DNA of 62,326 nucleotides from an uncultured Caulobacterales bacterium (GCA_903858685.1 CAIOJR010000247.1:1-62326); one strand, 5' to 3'. Counted from the stretch's first letter, positions 35,034-43,601 are shown. Notes: a model not told the origin generated them from the sequence alone. Numbers and translations: made by a program.

Positions 35034-35903
35034 ATGACCGACGCACCCGCAGCCCTTGCGCCCTCGCCCGCCTCCAAGGCCACCCAACCTTTCCGGGCCA
35101 ATCCCGCGATCATCCCGCCGCAACCGCGCGCCTATCATGGGGTGAACTGGACGGGGCTGAAGACCCTTTACCTCAAGGAGGTGCGGCGGTTCTGGAAGGT
35201 CGGGATGCAGACCGTCGCGGCGCCGGTTGTGACGACCTTGCTCTATATGATGATCTTCGTGGTAGCGATGAAGGGGGCAAGGCCCGCCGTGGAAGGCGTG
35301 CCCTTCGCTCAGTTCGTCGCACCGGGCCTGATCATGATGGCGATCCTGAACAACGCCTTCGCCAATTCGTCCTCATCCCTGATCCAGGCGAAAATCATGG
35401 GCACGGCGCCGGACTTTCTTACGCCGCCCCTTTCGCCGCTGGAGCTGACGGTCGCCTTCGCCGCCGGTGCGGCGACGCGCGGCATCGTGGTCGGACTGGT
35501 GACGGCGGCCGCAGTATGGCCCTTTTCGCATTACGGCGTCGCCGCGCCGTCAGCTGTGATTTACTTCACCGCCATCGCCTCCCTGATGATGGCGTTTGTC
35601 GGCGTGCTGACGGGCCTGTGGGCGGAGAAGTTCGATCATTTGGCGGCGATTACGAACTTCATCATCATGCCCCTCACATTCCTGTCAGGCACATTTTACA
35701 GCATCAACGCCCTGCCCCAGCCCTTCCGGTCCGCGGCGGCCTATAATCCGTTCTTTTTCGTGATTGACGGATTCCGGTACGGCTTCGTCGGCCATTCGGA
35801 CGGAAACATTGGGGTCGGCGTGATCTATTCCGCCGTTCTGACGCTCACGCTCGGCGCCGCCTGCTGGCTGATCATTCGTAGCGGTTGGCGCCTGAAAAGC
35901 TAG
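35034..35903 (+). CDS. ABC-2 type transporter permease
   Basis: 289 aa inner-membrane permease with six hydrophobic segments. ABC-2 features: LKTLYLKEVRRFWKVGMQT entry helix, FAQFVAPGLIMMAILNNAFANSS (split here as FAQFVAPGLIMMAIL and NNAFANSS), FLTPPLSPLEL cytoplasmic loop, and MPLTFLSGTFYSINALP followed by YNPFFFVIDGFRYGFVG. A hydrophilic Pro/Ala-rich N-terminus of about 45 aa precedes it. Such permeases need a separate ATPase, but none is adjacent: the neighbours are gcrA (divergent) and murI (convergent). Substrate unknown. Confidence 0.85.
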   Translation: MTDAPAALAPSPASKATQPFRANPAIIPPQPRAYHGVNWTGLKTLYLKEVRRFWKVGMQTVAAPVVTTLLYMMIFVVAMKGARPAVEGVPFAQFVAPGLIMMAILNNAFANSSSSLIQAKIMGTAPDFLTPPLSPLELTVAFAAGAATRGIVVGLVTAAAVWPFSHYGVAAPSAVIYFTAIASLMMAFVGVLTGLWAEKFDHLAAITNFIIMPLTFLSGTFYSINALPQPFRSAAAYNPFFFVIDGFRYGFVGHSDGNIGVGVIYSAVLTLTLGAACWLIIRSGWRLKS

Positions 35904-35912
35904 GATTGGAAA

Positions 35913-35931
35913 GGCCGGATCGCCTTCGGCC
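35913..35931. terminator. Weak hairpin between permease and murI ends
   Basis: GGCCG (35913-35917) pairs with CGGCC (35927-35931) between convergent stops; flanking A/T on both sides is short. Possible bidirectional terminator. Confidence 0.3.
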
Positions 35932-35958
35932 CCCTTCCCGGAAGCCTGCCCCCTCCTG

Positions 35959-36810
35959 CTAGGTCGCCTCAAAGCGCAGAGGCGCCCCCCAGAAGCTCGT
36001 CAGCAATGGGGTCGCCTCGCCCGGCTGGCCCGTGGTCACAAACCGTCGAAGCGCAGTCGCACCGGGATCATATTCGGGGTGACGGGCCAGATAGAGCTGC
36101 AGACTGTCCGCCACCGCTGTGGGCTGGTGGATCAGCGGAATGGAGGGCGCAAGCGCCTCGCGAAACAGGTCGGCGATAATCTCATAATGGGTGCAGCCCA
36201 GTATGGCGCGATCCGGCGCACGGCCGATGCGACGCGTCAAAGCCCCAACATGCTTTTCGACCTCGGCCTTCAGCACGTCGCGCTCGACACCGTTTTCGAT
36301 CAGACGCGCCAGATTGGGACAGGGCTCGGAAAAGACAGCAACATCCTGACGGCGCTTGTCGATCTCGATCTCATAGACCCGGCTGGCCACGGTGCCGGGC
36401 GTCGAAAAAATCCCGATCACGTCAAGCTTCTCGACCTTGTCGCCCCGACGCTCCGCTTCATGTTCCCATGGCAGGCCGGTCGCCGCCTCGATCGTGGGGA
36501 CGATGATGCCCAGCACATTCACGGCTCTGCCGATCTGTTGGCGATATTGCGGGATCCAGGTCTGTTGCAGCCGCCGCAAGGCGAATGCCGAGGCCGTGTT
36601 GCAGGCCAGCACGACCAAACCGGCGCCCGCCTCAAACAGATATTCACAGGCCGCGCGGGTCAGGACGACGACCTCCTCCCCCGACTTTCCGCCATAGGGG
36701 GCGTTTTTCTGGTCGCCCAGATAGATGAAATCAGCCTGGGGCAGGCGCTCCACCAGCGCGCGATGGACGCTCAGACCGCCGACCCCGGTATCAAAAACAC
36801 CGATACTCAC
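35959..36810 (-). CDS. murI: Glutamate racemase
   Basis: Makes D-glutamate for peptidoglycan. 283 aa. IGVFDTGVGGLSVHRAL (catalytic Asp), YLGDQKNAPYGGKS, the first catalytic Cys in VVLACNTASAFALR and the second in AILGCTHYEIIAD are all present. A short insertion around EHEAERRGDKVEK makes it slightly longer than the usual 265-270 aa. It lies 4 bases downstream of the quinone oxidoreductase gene. Confidence 0.95.
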   Translation of the reverse strand: MSIGVFDTGVGGLSVHRALVERLPQADFIYLGDQKNAPYGGKSGEEVVVLTRAACEYLFEAGAGLVVLACNTASAFALRRLQQTWIPQYRQQIGRAVNVLGIIVPTIEAATGLPWEHEAERRGDKVEKLDVIGIFSTPGTVASRVYEIEIDKRRQDVAVFSEPCPNLARLIENGVERDVLKAEVEKHVGALTRRIGRAPDRAILGCTHYEIIADLFREALAPSIPLIHQPTAVADSLQLYLARHPEYDPGATALRRFVTTGQPGEATPLLTSFWGAPLRFEAT

Positions 36811-36814
36811 TGAA

Positions 36815-37807
36815 TCAGACCTCCAGAATCACCTTGCCCAGATGCGCGCCTGTTTCGAGCAGGGCGTGGGCGCTCGCCGCCTCTTCAAGGGGGAAGGTGC
36901 GGTCGATCACCGCCTTGACCCGGCCATCGAGCACCCATGGCCACACCGTCTTTTCCAGAGCCGCAGCCAGACGCGCCTTCTCGTCGGCGCTACGGGGACG
37001 CAGGGTGGAGCCGGTCACCACCAGCCGCCGCACCATGATCTTCGACAGGTCGAGCTCTGCCTTCGGTCCAGCCTGGAATGCGATCATCACCAACCGACCG
37101 CCGGGCTTGAGGCAATCCAGATTGCGCGGCGCATAGTCGCCGCCCACCATGTCGAGGATCACATCGGCGCCGCCAAAGGCCAGAACGGGCGCGACGAAGT
37201 CGTCCTCGCTCGTGTCTATGGCCAGATCGGCGCCCAGCGCGCGGGCCTGATCGGCCTTTTGTGCGCCACGGCCTGTGGCGATCACCTTCGCCCCGGCGGC
37301 CTTGGCCATCTGGATGGCGGCGACGCCGATGCCGCTGGTGGCGCCGTGGACGAGCAAGGTCTCGCCCGCTTTCAGCGCGCCGTCCTCAAACACATTAGCG
37401 AAGACGGTGAACAGGGTTTCCGGCAGGGCGGCGGCTTGGGCCATGCTCAGCCCGTCGGGGATTGGCAAGGCGTGACGGGCGTCCACCACTGCATATTGGG
37501 CATAGCCGCCCCCGCCCAACAGCGCCGCCACCCGATCGCCGACCTTCCAGCGCAAGGCGCCTTCGCCCAAGGCCGCAACTTCGCCCGCGACCTCCAGCCC
37601 CAACGTGTTCGGCGCGCCGGGGGGCGCGGGATAGAAACCCCGCCGCTGCAGGATGTCAGGCCGATTGACGCCCGCCGCATGAACCCGGATCAGAATCTGT
37701 CCCGGTCCGGGCTGCGGCGTCTCGATCCGGATCGGGTGAAGCGCTTCCGCAGCGCCTGCCCCGCCCTCTACGGCGATGGCGGTCATCTCAGTCGGAACAG
37801 CGGTCAT
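36815..37807 (-). CDS. NAD(P)H quinone oxidoreductase, PIG3/QOR-like MDR family
   Basis: 330 aa zinc-free medium-chain dehydrogenase. GroES-like N-terminal domain with GVNRPDILQRRGFYPAPPGAP (split as GVNRPDILQRRG and FYPAPPGAP), then a Rossmann domain with LLVHGATSGIGVAAIQMAKA. It lacks the catalytic-zinc Cys/His set of alcohol dehydrogenases. The pattern is that of p53-inducible quinone reductase PIG3 homologues, which reduce quinones with NADPH. Probably one transcript with murI. Confidence 0.88.
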   Translation of the reverse strand: MTAVPTEMTAIAVEGGAGAAEALHPIRIETPQPGPGQILIRVHAAGVNRPDILQRRGFYPAPPGAPNTLGLEVAGEVAALGEGALRWKVGDRVAALLGGGGYAQYAVVDARHALPIPDGLSMAQAAALPETLFTVFANVFEDGALKAGETLLVHGATSGIGVAAIQMAKAAGAKVIATGRGAQKADQARALGADLAIDTSEDDFVAPVLAFGGADVILDMVGGDYAPRNLDCLKPGGRLVMIAFQAGPKAELDLSKIMVRRLVVTGSTLRPRSADEKARLAAALEKTVWPWVLDGRVKAVIDRTFPLEEAASAHALLETGAHLGKVILEV

Positions 37808-37921
37808 GGCGTCCTCGGGTCGAGTTGAAACCTCGCCTGAGGCGATGGTTCTTGCTAGTCTTGTCGCTTGGCGCGTCCTGTCTCTTTTGGCAAGCGCCCA
37901 GACGCCAAAGGGAGGCTGATC

Positions 37922-38131
37922 ATGAGCGAAGACCCCGTATCCACGCGCGTCGGGCGCGGCGCTCTGGTGCAGAGTCTGTCTCTGGAAGACCTCGATCTCT
38001 ACTCGGTGGAGGAGCTGGGCGAACGGATCGCCAGCCTCACCGCAGAAATTGATCGCGCCAGGTCAGCGCGGGATCGAAAGCAGGCGAGCAAATCCGCCGC
38101 AGATGCGCTATTTTCACGCAGGGCCGATTGA
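37922..38131 (+). CDS. DUF1192 family protein
   Basis: 69 aa, acidic start then a short coiled coil: LEDLDLYSVEELGERIASLT followed by AEIDRARSARDRKQ, the DUF1192 pattern. Ribosome site GGGAGG precedes ATG 37922 by about 7 bases. Function is unknown; in alphaproteobacteria it usually sits just ahead of the DUF1465 (rcdA) gene, as here. Confidence 0.88.
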   Translation: MSEDPVSTRVGRGALVQSLSLEDLDLYSVEELGERIASLTAEIDRARSARDRKQASKSAADALFSRRAD

Positions 38132-38242
38132 GGTGGAGACAGTGGCACGGCGGTTGCATTCTGAGCCTCGAAACGAGAAAGATTGTATTGCCCGCCCGCG
38201 CGCTCCATCGCCGATCGGGCCGCCAAGAGGATAGATGACGTG

Positions 38243-38782
38243 ATGAACGAGGCAGGTTCCGCCCTCAATGCCCGCGCCGCCATAGCGGAAGACTTTGCAC
38301 GCTCGGAGTTGTTTGACCGCACGTTCCGCGAGGGCATGGACATCGTCGAGGCCGCCGCCACCTATCTGGATGGTCCGGGTCGCCAGGAATCCAAGCTCCT
38401 GTCCCGCAACGCCGCCCTGGCTTACGCCAGTGAAAGCATGCGTCTGACCACGCGCCTGATGCAGGTGGCGTCCTGGCTTCTGGTCCAGCGCGCTGTGCGG
38501 GAAGGGGATATGAGCTCGATGGACGCCTGCGATGATCGTTACCGCATCGGCCCCAAACCCGGCGCCCGCGGCAATGGAAGCCTGCAACCGCCGACCGAGG
38601 CCCGTGCGGGAGAGCCCCTGCCGAACGGCCTGACCGAGTTGATGGAACGGTCCGAGCGGCTCTATGACCGCATCTCCCATCTGGACCGTCGCATGTATGT
38701 CGAGGGCGAAGCGGACGCGCGCCCCAATGCCGTCCTGTCCCAGTTTGAACGCCTGCGCGCCGCCTTTGACGGGCCCTTATAA
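38243..38782 (+). CDS. rcdA: RcdA family ClpXP adaptor (DUF1465)
   Basis: In Caulobacter, RcdA works with CpdR and PopA to deliver CtrA and other proteins to the ClpXP protease at the swarmer-to-stalked transition. 179 aa, all-helical: FARSELFDRTFREGMDIVEA, then YASESMRLTTRLMQVASWLLVQRA as the central helix, and LMERSERLYDRISHLDRRM. About 35 residues between helices two and three are flexible. ATG 38243 (or GTG 38240) follows AGAGGA at 38226-38231. It converges on nrdB with a shared hairpin terminator. Confidence 0.9.
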   Translation: MNEAGSALNARAAIAEDFARSELFDRTFREGMDIVEAAATYLDGPGRQESKLLSRNAALAYASESMRLTTRLMQVASWLLVQRAVREGDMSSMDACDDRYRIGPKPGARGNGSLQPPTEARAGEPLPNGLTELMERSERLYDRISHLDRRMYVEGEADARPNAVLSQFERLRAAFDGPL

Positions 38783-38822
38783 ACCGCCGACCAGGCTCGC
38801 GCTCCTGCACGACTGAAGAAAT

Positions 38823-38853
38823 GGGCCGGCGCCATATGGCGGCTGGCCCTTCT
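38823..38853. terminator. Bidirectional terminator between rcdA and nrdB
   Basis: A GC-rich stem from GGGCCGGCGCC (38823-38833), loop ATAT, to GGCGGCTGGCCC (38838-38849), with one bulge. TTCT follows on plus and, on the minus strand, ATTTCTTC. Confidence 0.65.
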
Positions 38854-38878
38854 CGTGTGAGGCCGAAACCAGCTTGAA

Positions 38879-39934
38879 CTATTCGGCAGGCACGGAGGTT
38901 TCGACCCGACGCTTCATGAGCTCGTCAAAGCTTGACCAGACCCCGTCCGGGCCCTGCCACTGACCCCGGGTGGCGGCCTTGGAATATTCAGTGGCGCGGG
39001 CTTCGAAGAAATTGGCGTGCTCGACGCCCGACAGCATGGCCTGCAGCCAGGGCAGTGGATTTTCCTTCACGCCATACAGTTCCGGCAGCTCCAGCTGGCG
39101 CAGACGCCAGTCGGCGATGAAGCGGATATATTGCTTGATGTCGTCCGGCGTCATGCCCTGCACCTCGCCCGCCTCGAAGGCGAGGTCGATGAAGCGGTCT
39201 TCCAGACTGACCACCGTGCGGCAGTTCTCCACAATGTCGTCCGCCACGGACTTGGTCACCGCGCCGGTTTCCTTGGCGAAGGCGTGATAGAGCTTGATCA
39301 TGCCCTCGCAGTGGAGGCTCTCGTCGCGCACAGACCAGGACACGATCTGCCCCATGCCCTTCATCTTGTTGAAACGCGGGAAATTCATCAGCATCGCAAA
39401 GGAGGCGAACAGCTGAAGTCCTTCTGTAAAGGCGCCGAACATGGCCAGGGTGCGGGCGATGTCGCCCTCGGTCTCAACGCCAAAGGTCTGCATATAGTCG
39501 TGCTTGGCGCGCATGGCCTCATAGTCGAGGAAGGCCGAAAACTCGGTGTCGGGCATGCCGATGGTTTCCAAAAGCAGCGCATAGGCCGCAATATGGATAG
39601 TCTCCATATTGGAGAAGGCCGACAGCATCATCTTCACCTCGGTCGGTTTGAAGACGCGGCTGTAGCGTTCCATATAGTTGTCGTTGACCTCGACATCGGA
39701 CTGGGTGAAGAAGCGGAAGATCTGGGTCAGCAGGTTGCGCTCGCCGTCGGTCAGCTTGCCCGCCCAGTCTTTGCAGTCCTCGCCCAGGGGCACTTCTTCC
39801 GGCACCCAGTGGACCTGCTGCTGCTTCTTCCAGAACTCATAGGCCCACGGATAGCGGAACGGCTTGTAGCTGTAGGAGGGCGTGAGAAGGCCAGGCTTTA
39901 TGAGCGCCTTCGGGGTCGGAGCAATCAGCGTCAT
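38879..39934 (-). CDS. nrdB: Ribonucleotide reductase class I, beta subunit
   Basis: Holds the di-iron/tyrosyl-radical cofactor that starts reduction of ribonucleotides. 351 aa. Metal ligands visible: Asp80 (FTQSD), Glu111 and His114, with radical Tyr118, in NMETIHIAAY, and later RDESLHCEG. The helical ferritin-like core is intact. No N-terminal ATP-cone is present. It is transcribed alone, 224 bases downstream of nrdA on the same strand, with a terminator between them, so it probably has its own promoter. Confidence 0.96.
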   Translation of the reverse strand: MTLIAPTPKALIKPGLLTPSYSYKPFRYPWAYEFWKKQQQVHWVPEEVPLGEDCKDWAGKLTDGERNLLTQIFRFFTQSDVEVNDNYMERYSRVFKPTEVKMMLSAFSNMETIHIAAYALLLETIGMPDTEFSAFLDYEAMRAKHDYMQTFGVETEGDIARTLAMFGAFTEGLQLFASFAMLMNFPRFNKMKGMGQIVSWSVRDESLHCEGMIKLYHAFAKETGAVTKSVADDIVENCRTVVSLEDRFIDLAFEAGEVQGMTPDDIKQYIRFIADWRLRQLELPELYGVKENPLPWLQAMLSGVEHANFFEARATEYSKAATRGQWQGPDGVWSSFDELMKRRVETSVPAE

Positions 39935-40000
39935 CTCAACTCACCATTCCACACGTCAGCCACAGGGCAGAATCAGCATCTGCAGCTCGAATTGTCGAGT

Positions 40001-40009
40001 CATATGGTG
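40001..40009 (-). promoter_or_regulatory. CACCATAT-type motif upstream of nrdB (proximal copy)
   Basis: Minus strand CACCATATG, 66 bases before the nrdB start. The same core occurs at 40057-40065 and upstream of nrdA. A GANTC site (GAGTC, 39997-40001) abuts it. Confidence 0.3.
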
Positions 40010-40050
40010 AACGAAACCTTTACCAAGTCTAGTGGCGCCAGAGGTTCGGC

Positions 40051-40066
40051 CCACAGCATATGGTGT
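40051..40066 (-). promoter_or_regulatory. NrdR-box-like element upstream of nrdB
   Basis: Minus strand ACACCATATGCTGTGG, about 12 of 16 positions compatible with the NrdR consensus as I recall it (acaCwAtATaTwGtgt). It lies 116 bases upstream of the nrdB ATG. Confidence 0.35.
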
Positions 40067-40097
40067 GCCTGTGGATGGAATGGGCGATATGACGCCC

Positions 40098-40134
40098 AAA
40101 ACGAAGAAGGGCCGCCAACTGGCGCTGGCGGCCC
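40098..40134 (-). terminator. Intrinsic terminator of nrdA
   Basis: On minus, GGGCCGCC (40134-40127) pairs with GGCGGCCC (40116-40109), followed by TTCTTCGTTTT, just after the nrdA stop. Confidence 0.8.
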
Positions 40135-40158
40135 CAATTTCTAAGTCTGCGTTTCGCC

Positions 40159-42027
40159 TCACTGGCAGGCGAGGCATTCCTCATAGTCGGTCTTGGCGGC
40201 GCTGTGGACGCTGGCTTCGACGATGTCGGCTCCGGCATAGGCGGCGCGCTGGACTGACTTGGAGCGCAGATAATAGAGCGACTTCACGCCGCGTTCCCAG
40301 GCCGACCAGTGCAGCATATGCAGGTCCCACTTGTCCGTGTCGCCCGCCAGGAACAGGTTGAGCGACTGCGACTGGCAGATGTCAGGCGTGCGGTCGGCGG
40401 CCAGATCGATGATCCAGCGCTGGTCGATTTCGAAGGCGGTCTTGAAGGTGTCCTTCTCGTCCTGGGTCAGGAAATCCAGGTGCATGACCGAGCCTTCGTT
40501 TTCCAGAATGGAGGCCCAGACCGCATCCGTATTCTTGCCCTTCAGCTCCAGAACCTTTTCCAGATAGGGATTCTTGACGGCGAAGGAGCCGGACAGAGTC
40601 TTGTGGGTGTAGCAGTTGGCCGGGATCGGCTCGATGCCCGCGCTCGTGCCGCCGCAGATGATGGAGATGGACGCGGTGGGCGCAATGGCCAGCTTGTGGC
40701 TGAAACGCTCCATCACGCCGCGGTCGGCGGCGTCGGGACAGGGGCCGCGCTCTTCAGCCAGAAGCCGGGAGGCCTTGTCGGCTTCGCGTCGCAGATGCTT
40801 GAACACCCGCATGTTCCACGACTTGGCCAGAGCGCTTTCAAAGGGCACGTTCTGAGCCTGGAGGAAGGAGTGGAAGCCCATCAGGCCCAGACCCACGGAG
40901 CGCTCGCGCATGGCGGCATAGATGGCCGGGTCCATTTCAGGCGGCGCGCGGTCGATGAAGTCCTGCAGCACATTATCGAGGAAGCGGAACACGTCCTCGA
41001 CAAAGGTCGGATGGTCGCGCCACTCCATGAAGGTCTCTGCATTCACCGAGGACAGGCAGCACACTGCGGTGCGTTCCTTGTCCAGATGGTCCTTGCCGGT
41101 GTGCAGCATGATTTCCGAGCACAGGTTGGACTGGCGAACCTTCAGCCCCAGCTCCTTCTGGTGCGCCGGCATGGAGCGGTTCACCGTGTCGGAGAAGATC
41201 AGATAGGGCTCGCCGGTTTGCAGGCGGATTTCCAGGATCTTCTGCCACAGAGACCGCGCGTCGACATAGCGCACCGGCTCGCCGGTCTTGGGCGAGCGCA
41301 TGGCGAACTTCTCGCCGTCGCGCACGGCCTCCATGAATTCGTCGGTAATGGCGATGCCGTGGTGGAGGTTCAGGGACTTGCGGTTGAAGTCGCCTGACGG
41401 CTTGCGGATCTCCAGGAACTCTTCGATCTCGGGATGATGGATGTCGAGATAGACGGCGGCCGAACCGCGACGCAGGGAGCCCTGACTGATGGCGAGCGTC
41501 AGGCTGTCCATCACGCGAATGAAGGGAATGATGCCCGAGGTCTGACCCGCGCCCTTCACCTTTTCGCCGATAGAGCGGACATTGCCCCAATAGGTGCCGA
41601 TGCCGCCGCCATTGGCCGCCAGAAATACGTTCTCGTTCCAGGTGCCGACAATGCCGTCGAGGCTGTCCGGCACGGCGTTGAGGAAGCACGAAATGGGCAG
41701 GCCGCGATCGGCGCCGCCATTGGACAGAACCGGGGTGGCAGGCATGAACCACAGGCGCGAAATATAGTCATAGACCCGCTGGGCGTGGTCGGCGTCGTCG
41801 GCATAGGCCGTGGCCACCCGGGCGAACATGTCCTGATAGCTTTCGCCTGGCAGGAGATAACGGTCCTCCAGCGTGGTCTTGCCGAAGTCCGTCAGAAGGG
41901 CGTCGCGCGAGCGGTCGACCTCGACGCTCTTGATCAGGCTCAGACGCGGCCGGTCGGCCTGGCGCGCAGGCTTGCCCGCGCGCGCCTTGGACGGCTCCTG
42001 AACCTTCATCGCTTCATTGCCAGCCAT
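40159..42027 (-). CDS. nrdA: Ribonucleotide reductase class I, alpha (catalytic) subunit
   Basis: Reduces ribonucleoside diphosphates. 622 aa from ATG 42027 (AGGGG upstream); ATG 42102 would add a non-conserved leader. Active-site parts visible: PISCFLN (redox Cys), NLCSEI (radical Cys region), a CCLSSVNAETF loop, two substrate loops around NGGGIGTYWGNVRS, and a C-terminal CLAC thiol pair (ECLACQ). It is much shorter than E. coli NrdA (761 aa) because the N-terminal ATP-cone (overall activity site) is missing; the first 90 residues are basic and then helical. Confidence 0.95.
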   Translation of the reverse strand: MAGNEAMKVQEPSKARAGKPARQADRPRLSLIKSVEVDRSRDALLTDFGKTTLEDRYLLPGESYQDMFARVATAYADDADHAQRVYDYISRLWFMPATPVLSNGGADRGLPISCFLNAVPDSLDGIVGTWNENVFLAANGGGIGTYWGNVRSIGEKVKGAGQTSGIIPFIRVMDSLTLAISQGSLRRGSAAVYLDIHHPEIEEFLEIRKPSGDFNRKSLNLHHGIAITDEFMEAVRDGEKFAMRSPKTGEPVRYVDARSLWQKILEIRLQTGEPYLIFSDTVNRSMPAHQKELGLKVRQSNLCSEIMLHTGKDHLDKERTAVCCLSSVNAETFMEWRDHPTFVEDVFRFLDNVLQDFIDRAPPEMDPAIYAAMRERSVGLGLMGFHSFLQAQNVPFESALAKSWNMRVFKHLRREADKASRLLAEERGPCPDAADRGVMERFSHKLAIAPTASISIICGGTSAGIEPIPANCYTHKTLSGSFAVKNPYLEKVLELKGKNTDAVWASILENEGSVMHLDFLTQDEKDTFKTAFEIDQRWIIDLAADRTPDICQSQSLNLFLAGDTDKWDLHMLHWSAWERGVKSLYYLRSKSVQRAAYAGADIVEASVHSAAKTDYEECLACQ

Positions 42028-42124
42028 CGTCAAAAACCCCTCGAGAACATCTATTCGGGCGACGCCCCGAAGGATCGGAAATCCGACCCTCCACCCATAC
42101 ATCTAGTATGAGAGCCACCCCACA

Positions 42125-42140
42125 GCCCGATATATGGTGC
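42125..42140 (-). promoter_or_regulatory. NrdR-box-like element upstream of nrdA
   Basis: Minus strand GCACCATATATCGGGC, sharing CACCATAT with the two nrdB copies, 98 bases upstream of the nrdA ATG. Confidence 0.35.
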
Positions 42141-42195
42141 GCGAAAGCCGTCCGACTCGTCAACAAGGAGAAATGGGGCGAGGCGGACTTTTTCG

Positions 42196-42210
42196 TTAAC
42201 AACTCCTTAC
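42196..42210 (+). promoter_or_regulatory. CtrA-box-like sequence TTAA-N7-TTAC
   Basis: TTAA at 42196-42199, seven bases, TTAC at 42207-42210; one mismatch to TTAA-N7-TTAA. A second TTAA half is at 42236-42239. Located between divergent nrdA and the hydrolase gene. Confidence 0.25.
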
Positions 42211-42326
42211 CACGAGGCTCCATAAGGGGTCACCGTTAACGTGCTGGAAGAGTCTTTCACAGCGGTGCGGGCTTGTACGCAACGCAGGGGGTGACATGAT
42301 CTTCGCTGGCGCCTAAAGGCGGTTGC

Positions 42327-43592
42327 ATGACCATCCGATTCTCTTCTCTCAAAAACGCCTATCAGGCGATGCGCAGCCACACTGGCGGGAGGGCGATTCG
42401 CCTCTATATTCCCGGCGCGGCGGCTGAACCCCTGGCCCTGGCGGACGACATGGCCCAGGACCCGGAGATGGGTCGCGGCGTCACCTGTGTCGGGGTGTGG
42501 ATCCCGGGCATGAACGCCACTGACTGGGCCAGCCTGTGCGACGGGGCCCAGACAACCTTCGCCACGCCCGCCTGGTCGACCAGCCGCCGGTCCGGTCGAC
42601 TGAAGATCCTGCCGCTGGCCTATAGCCAGACCTGGGACTGGATCAGCCGCACGCCGATCGACGCCGCCATTGTGCAGGTCTCTCCGCCCGACGCCCGGGG
42701 CCTGTGCAGCTACAGTCTGACCGCAGACTTCACAGATGCGGTTCTGAACCGGGACGTGCCGGTGCTGGGCCTGCTCAATCCCATGCTGCCCATCGTGCGC
42801 GGGGCGCCGAGCGTGTCCATCGACCGGTTCCAATGGGTGGCCGAGGTTGCGCATCCGCCAGCGACCTATGACGCCGGCGGCGATGATGCGCTGAGCCGGG
42901 CGGTCGCGGCTCAGGTGGCCAGGCTGATCGATGACGGTTTTGCGCTCCAGACCGGCATAGGCAAGCTGCCGGTCGCGATCATGGACGCCCTGAAGGACCG
43001 GCGCGGCCTGCGCATCCATTCCGGCATGGTGGCCGACAGCCTGATCAGCCTGATCGATGCGGGCGCCATTGCTTCTGGCGAGGGCGCCATTACAGCGGGC
43101 GCCATCATGGGCTCGCCCACGCTGGGCCGACGCCTCGCCGACGATCCCAGGGTCCGGTTGGTCAGCGTGCCGGACACCCATGGCTACGGCGTGGTGTCAA
43201 GGATTCCAGGGCTTGCGGCGGTCAATTCGGCCCTGGAGGTGGACCTGTTCGGTCAGGCCAATGCGGAACGCACAGGCGCCAGGCTCGTTTCAAGCGTGGG
43301 CGGACTGGGCGACTTCCTGCGTGGCGCGGGCGCTGCGCCGGGCGGCCTGCCCATCGTGGCCCTGCCGTCGGAAACCGCAAACGGCAAGATCAGCAAGATC
43401 GTGCCCCTGCTGTCACCGGGCGTGGTCACAGTTGGCCGAACCGAGATCGGCATTGTGGTGACCGAGCATGGCGCGGCCGATCTGCGCGGTCTGGACACAG
43501 ACGCCCGTGCCGAAGCGCTGATCGCCATCGCCGCCCCAATCCGCCGGGACGAGCTTGCCCAGGCCTGGGCTGAACTCCGCGCTCAACTGTAG
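42327..43592 (+). CDS. Acetyl-CoA hydrolase/transferase family protein
   Basis: Probably transfers or hydrolyses CoA from short acyl-CoAs (type I CoA-transferase fold). 421 aa. Central signatures: LQTGIGKLPVAIMDALKDR, HSGMVADSLISLIDAGAI and SALEVDLFGQANAE, where the Glu aligns with the catalytic Glu of this family. The C-terminus has VVTEHGAADLRGL, also typical. Shorter than CatA-type enzymes (about 500 aa). Direction is divergent from nrdA and convergent with the M1 fusion gene (9 bases). Acyl specificity unknown. Confidence 0.83.
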   Translation: MTIRFSSLKNAYQAMRSHTGGRAIRLYIPGAAAEPLALADDMAQDPEMGRGVTCVGVWIPGMNATDWASLCDGAQTTFATPAWSTSRRSGRLKILPLAYSQTWDWISRTPIDAAIVQVSPPDARGLCSYSLTADFTDAVLNRDVPVLGLLNPMLPIVRGAPSVSIDRFQWVAEVAHPPATYDAGGDDALSRAVAAQVARLIDDGFALQTGIGKLPVAIMDALKDRRGLRIHSGMVADSLISLIDAGAIASGEGAITAGAIMGSPTLGRRLADDPRVRLVSVPDTHGYGVVSRIPGLAAVNSALEVDLFGQANAERTGARLVSSVGGLGDFLRGAGAAPGGLPIVALPSETANGKISKIVPLLSPGVVTVGRTEIGIVVTEHGAADLRGLDTDARAEALIAIAAPIRRDELAQAWAELRAQL

Positions 43593-43601
43593 TTCGGCGC
43601 G

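Noticed and set aside
42090-42112. CATAC..GTATG imperfect palindrome upstream of nrdA as a second NrdR box
   Set aside because: Only about 6 of 16 positions fit the NrdR consensus and the spacing to the other element is 28 bases, not about 31.
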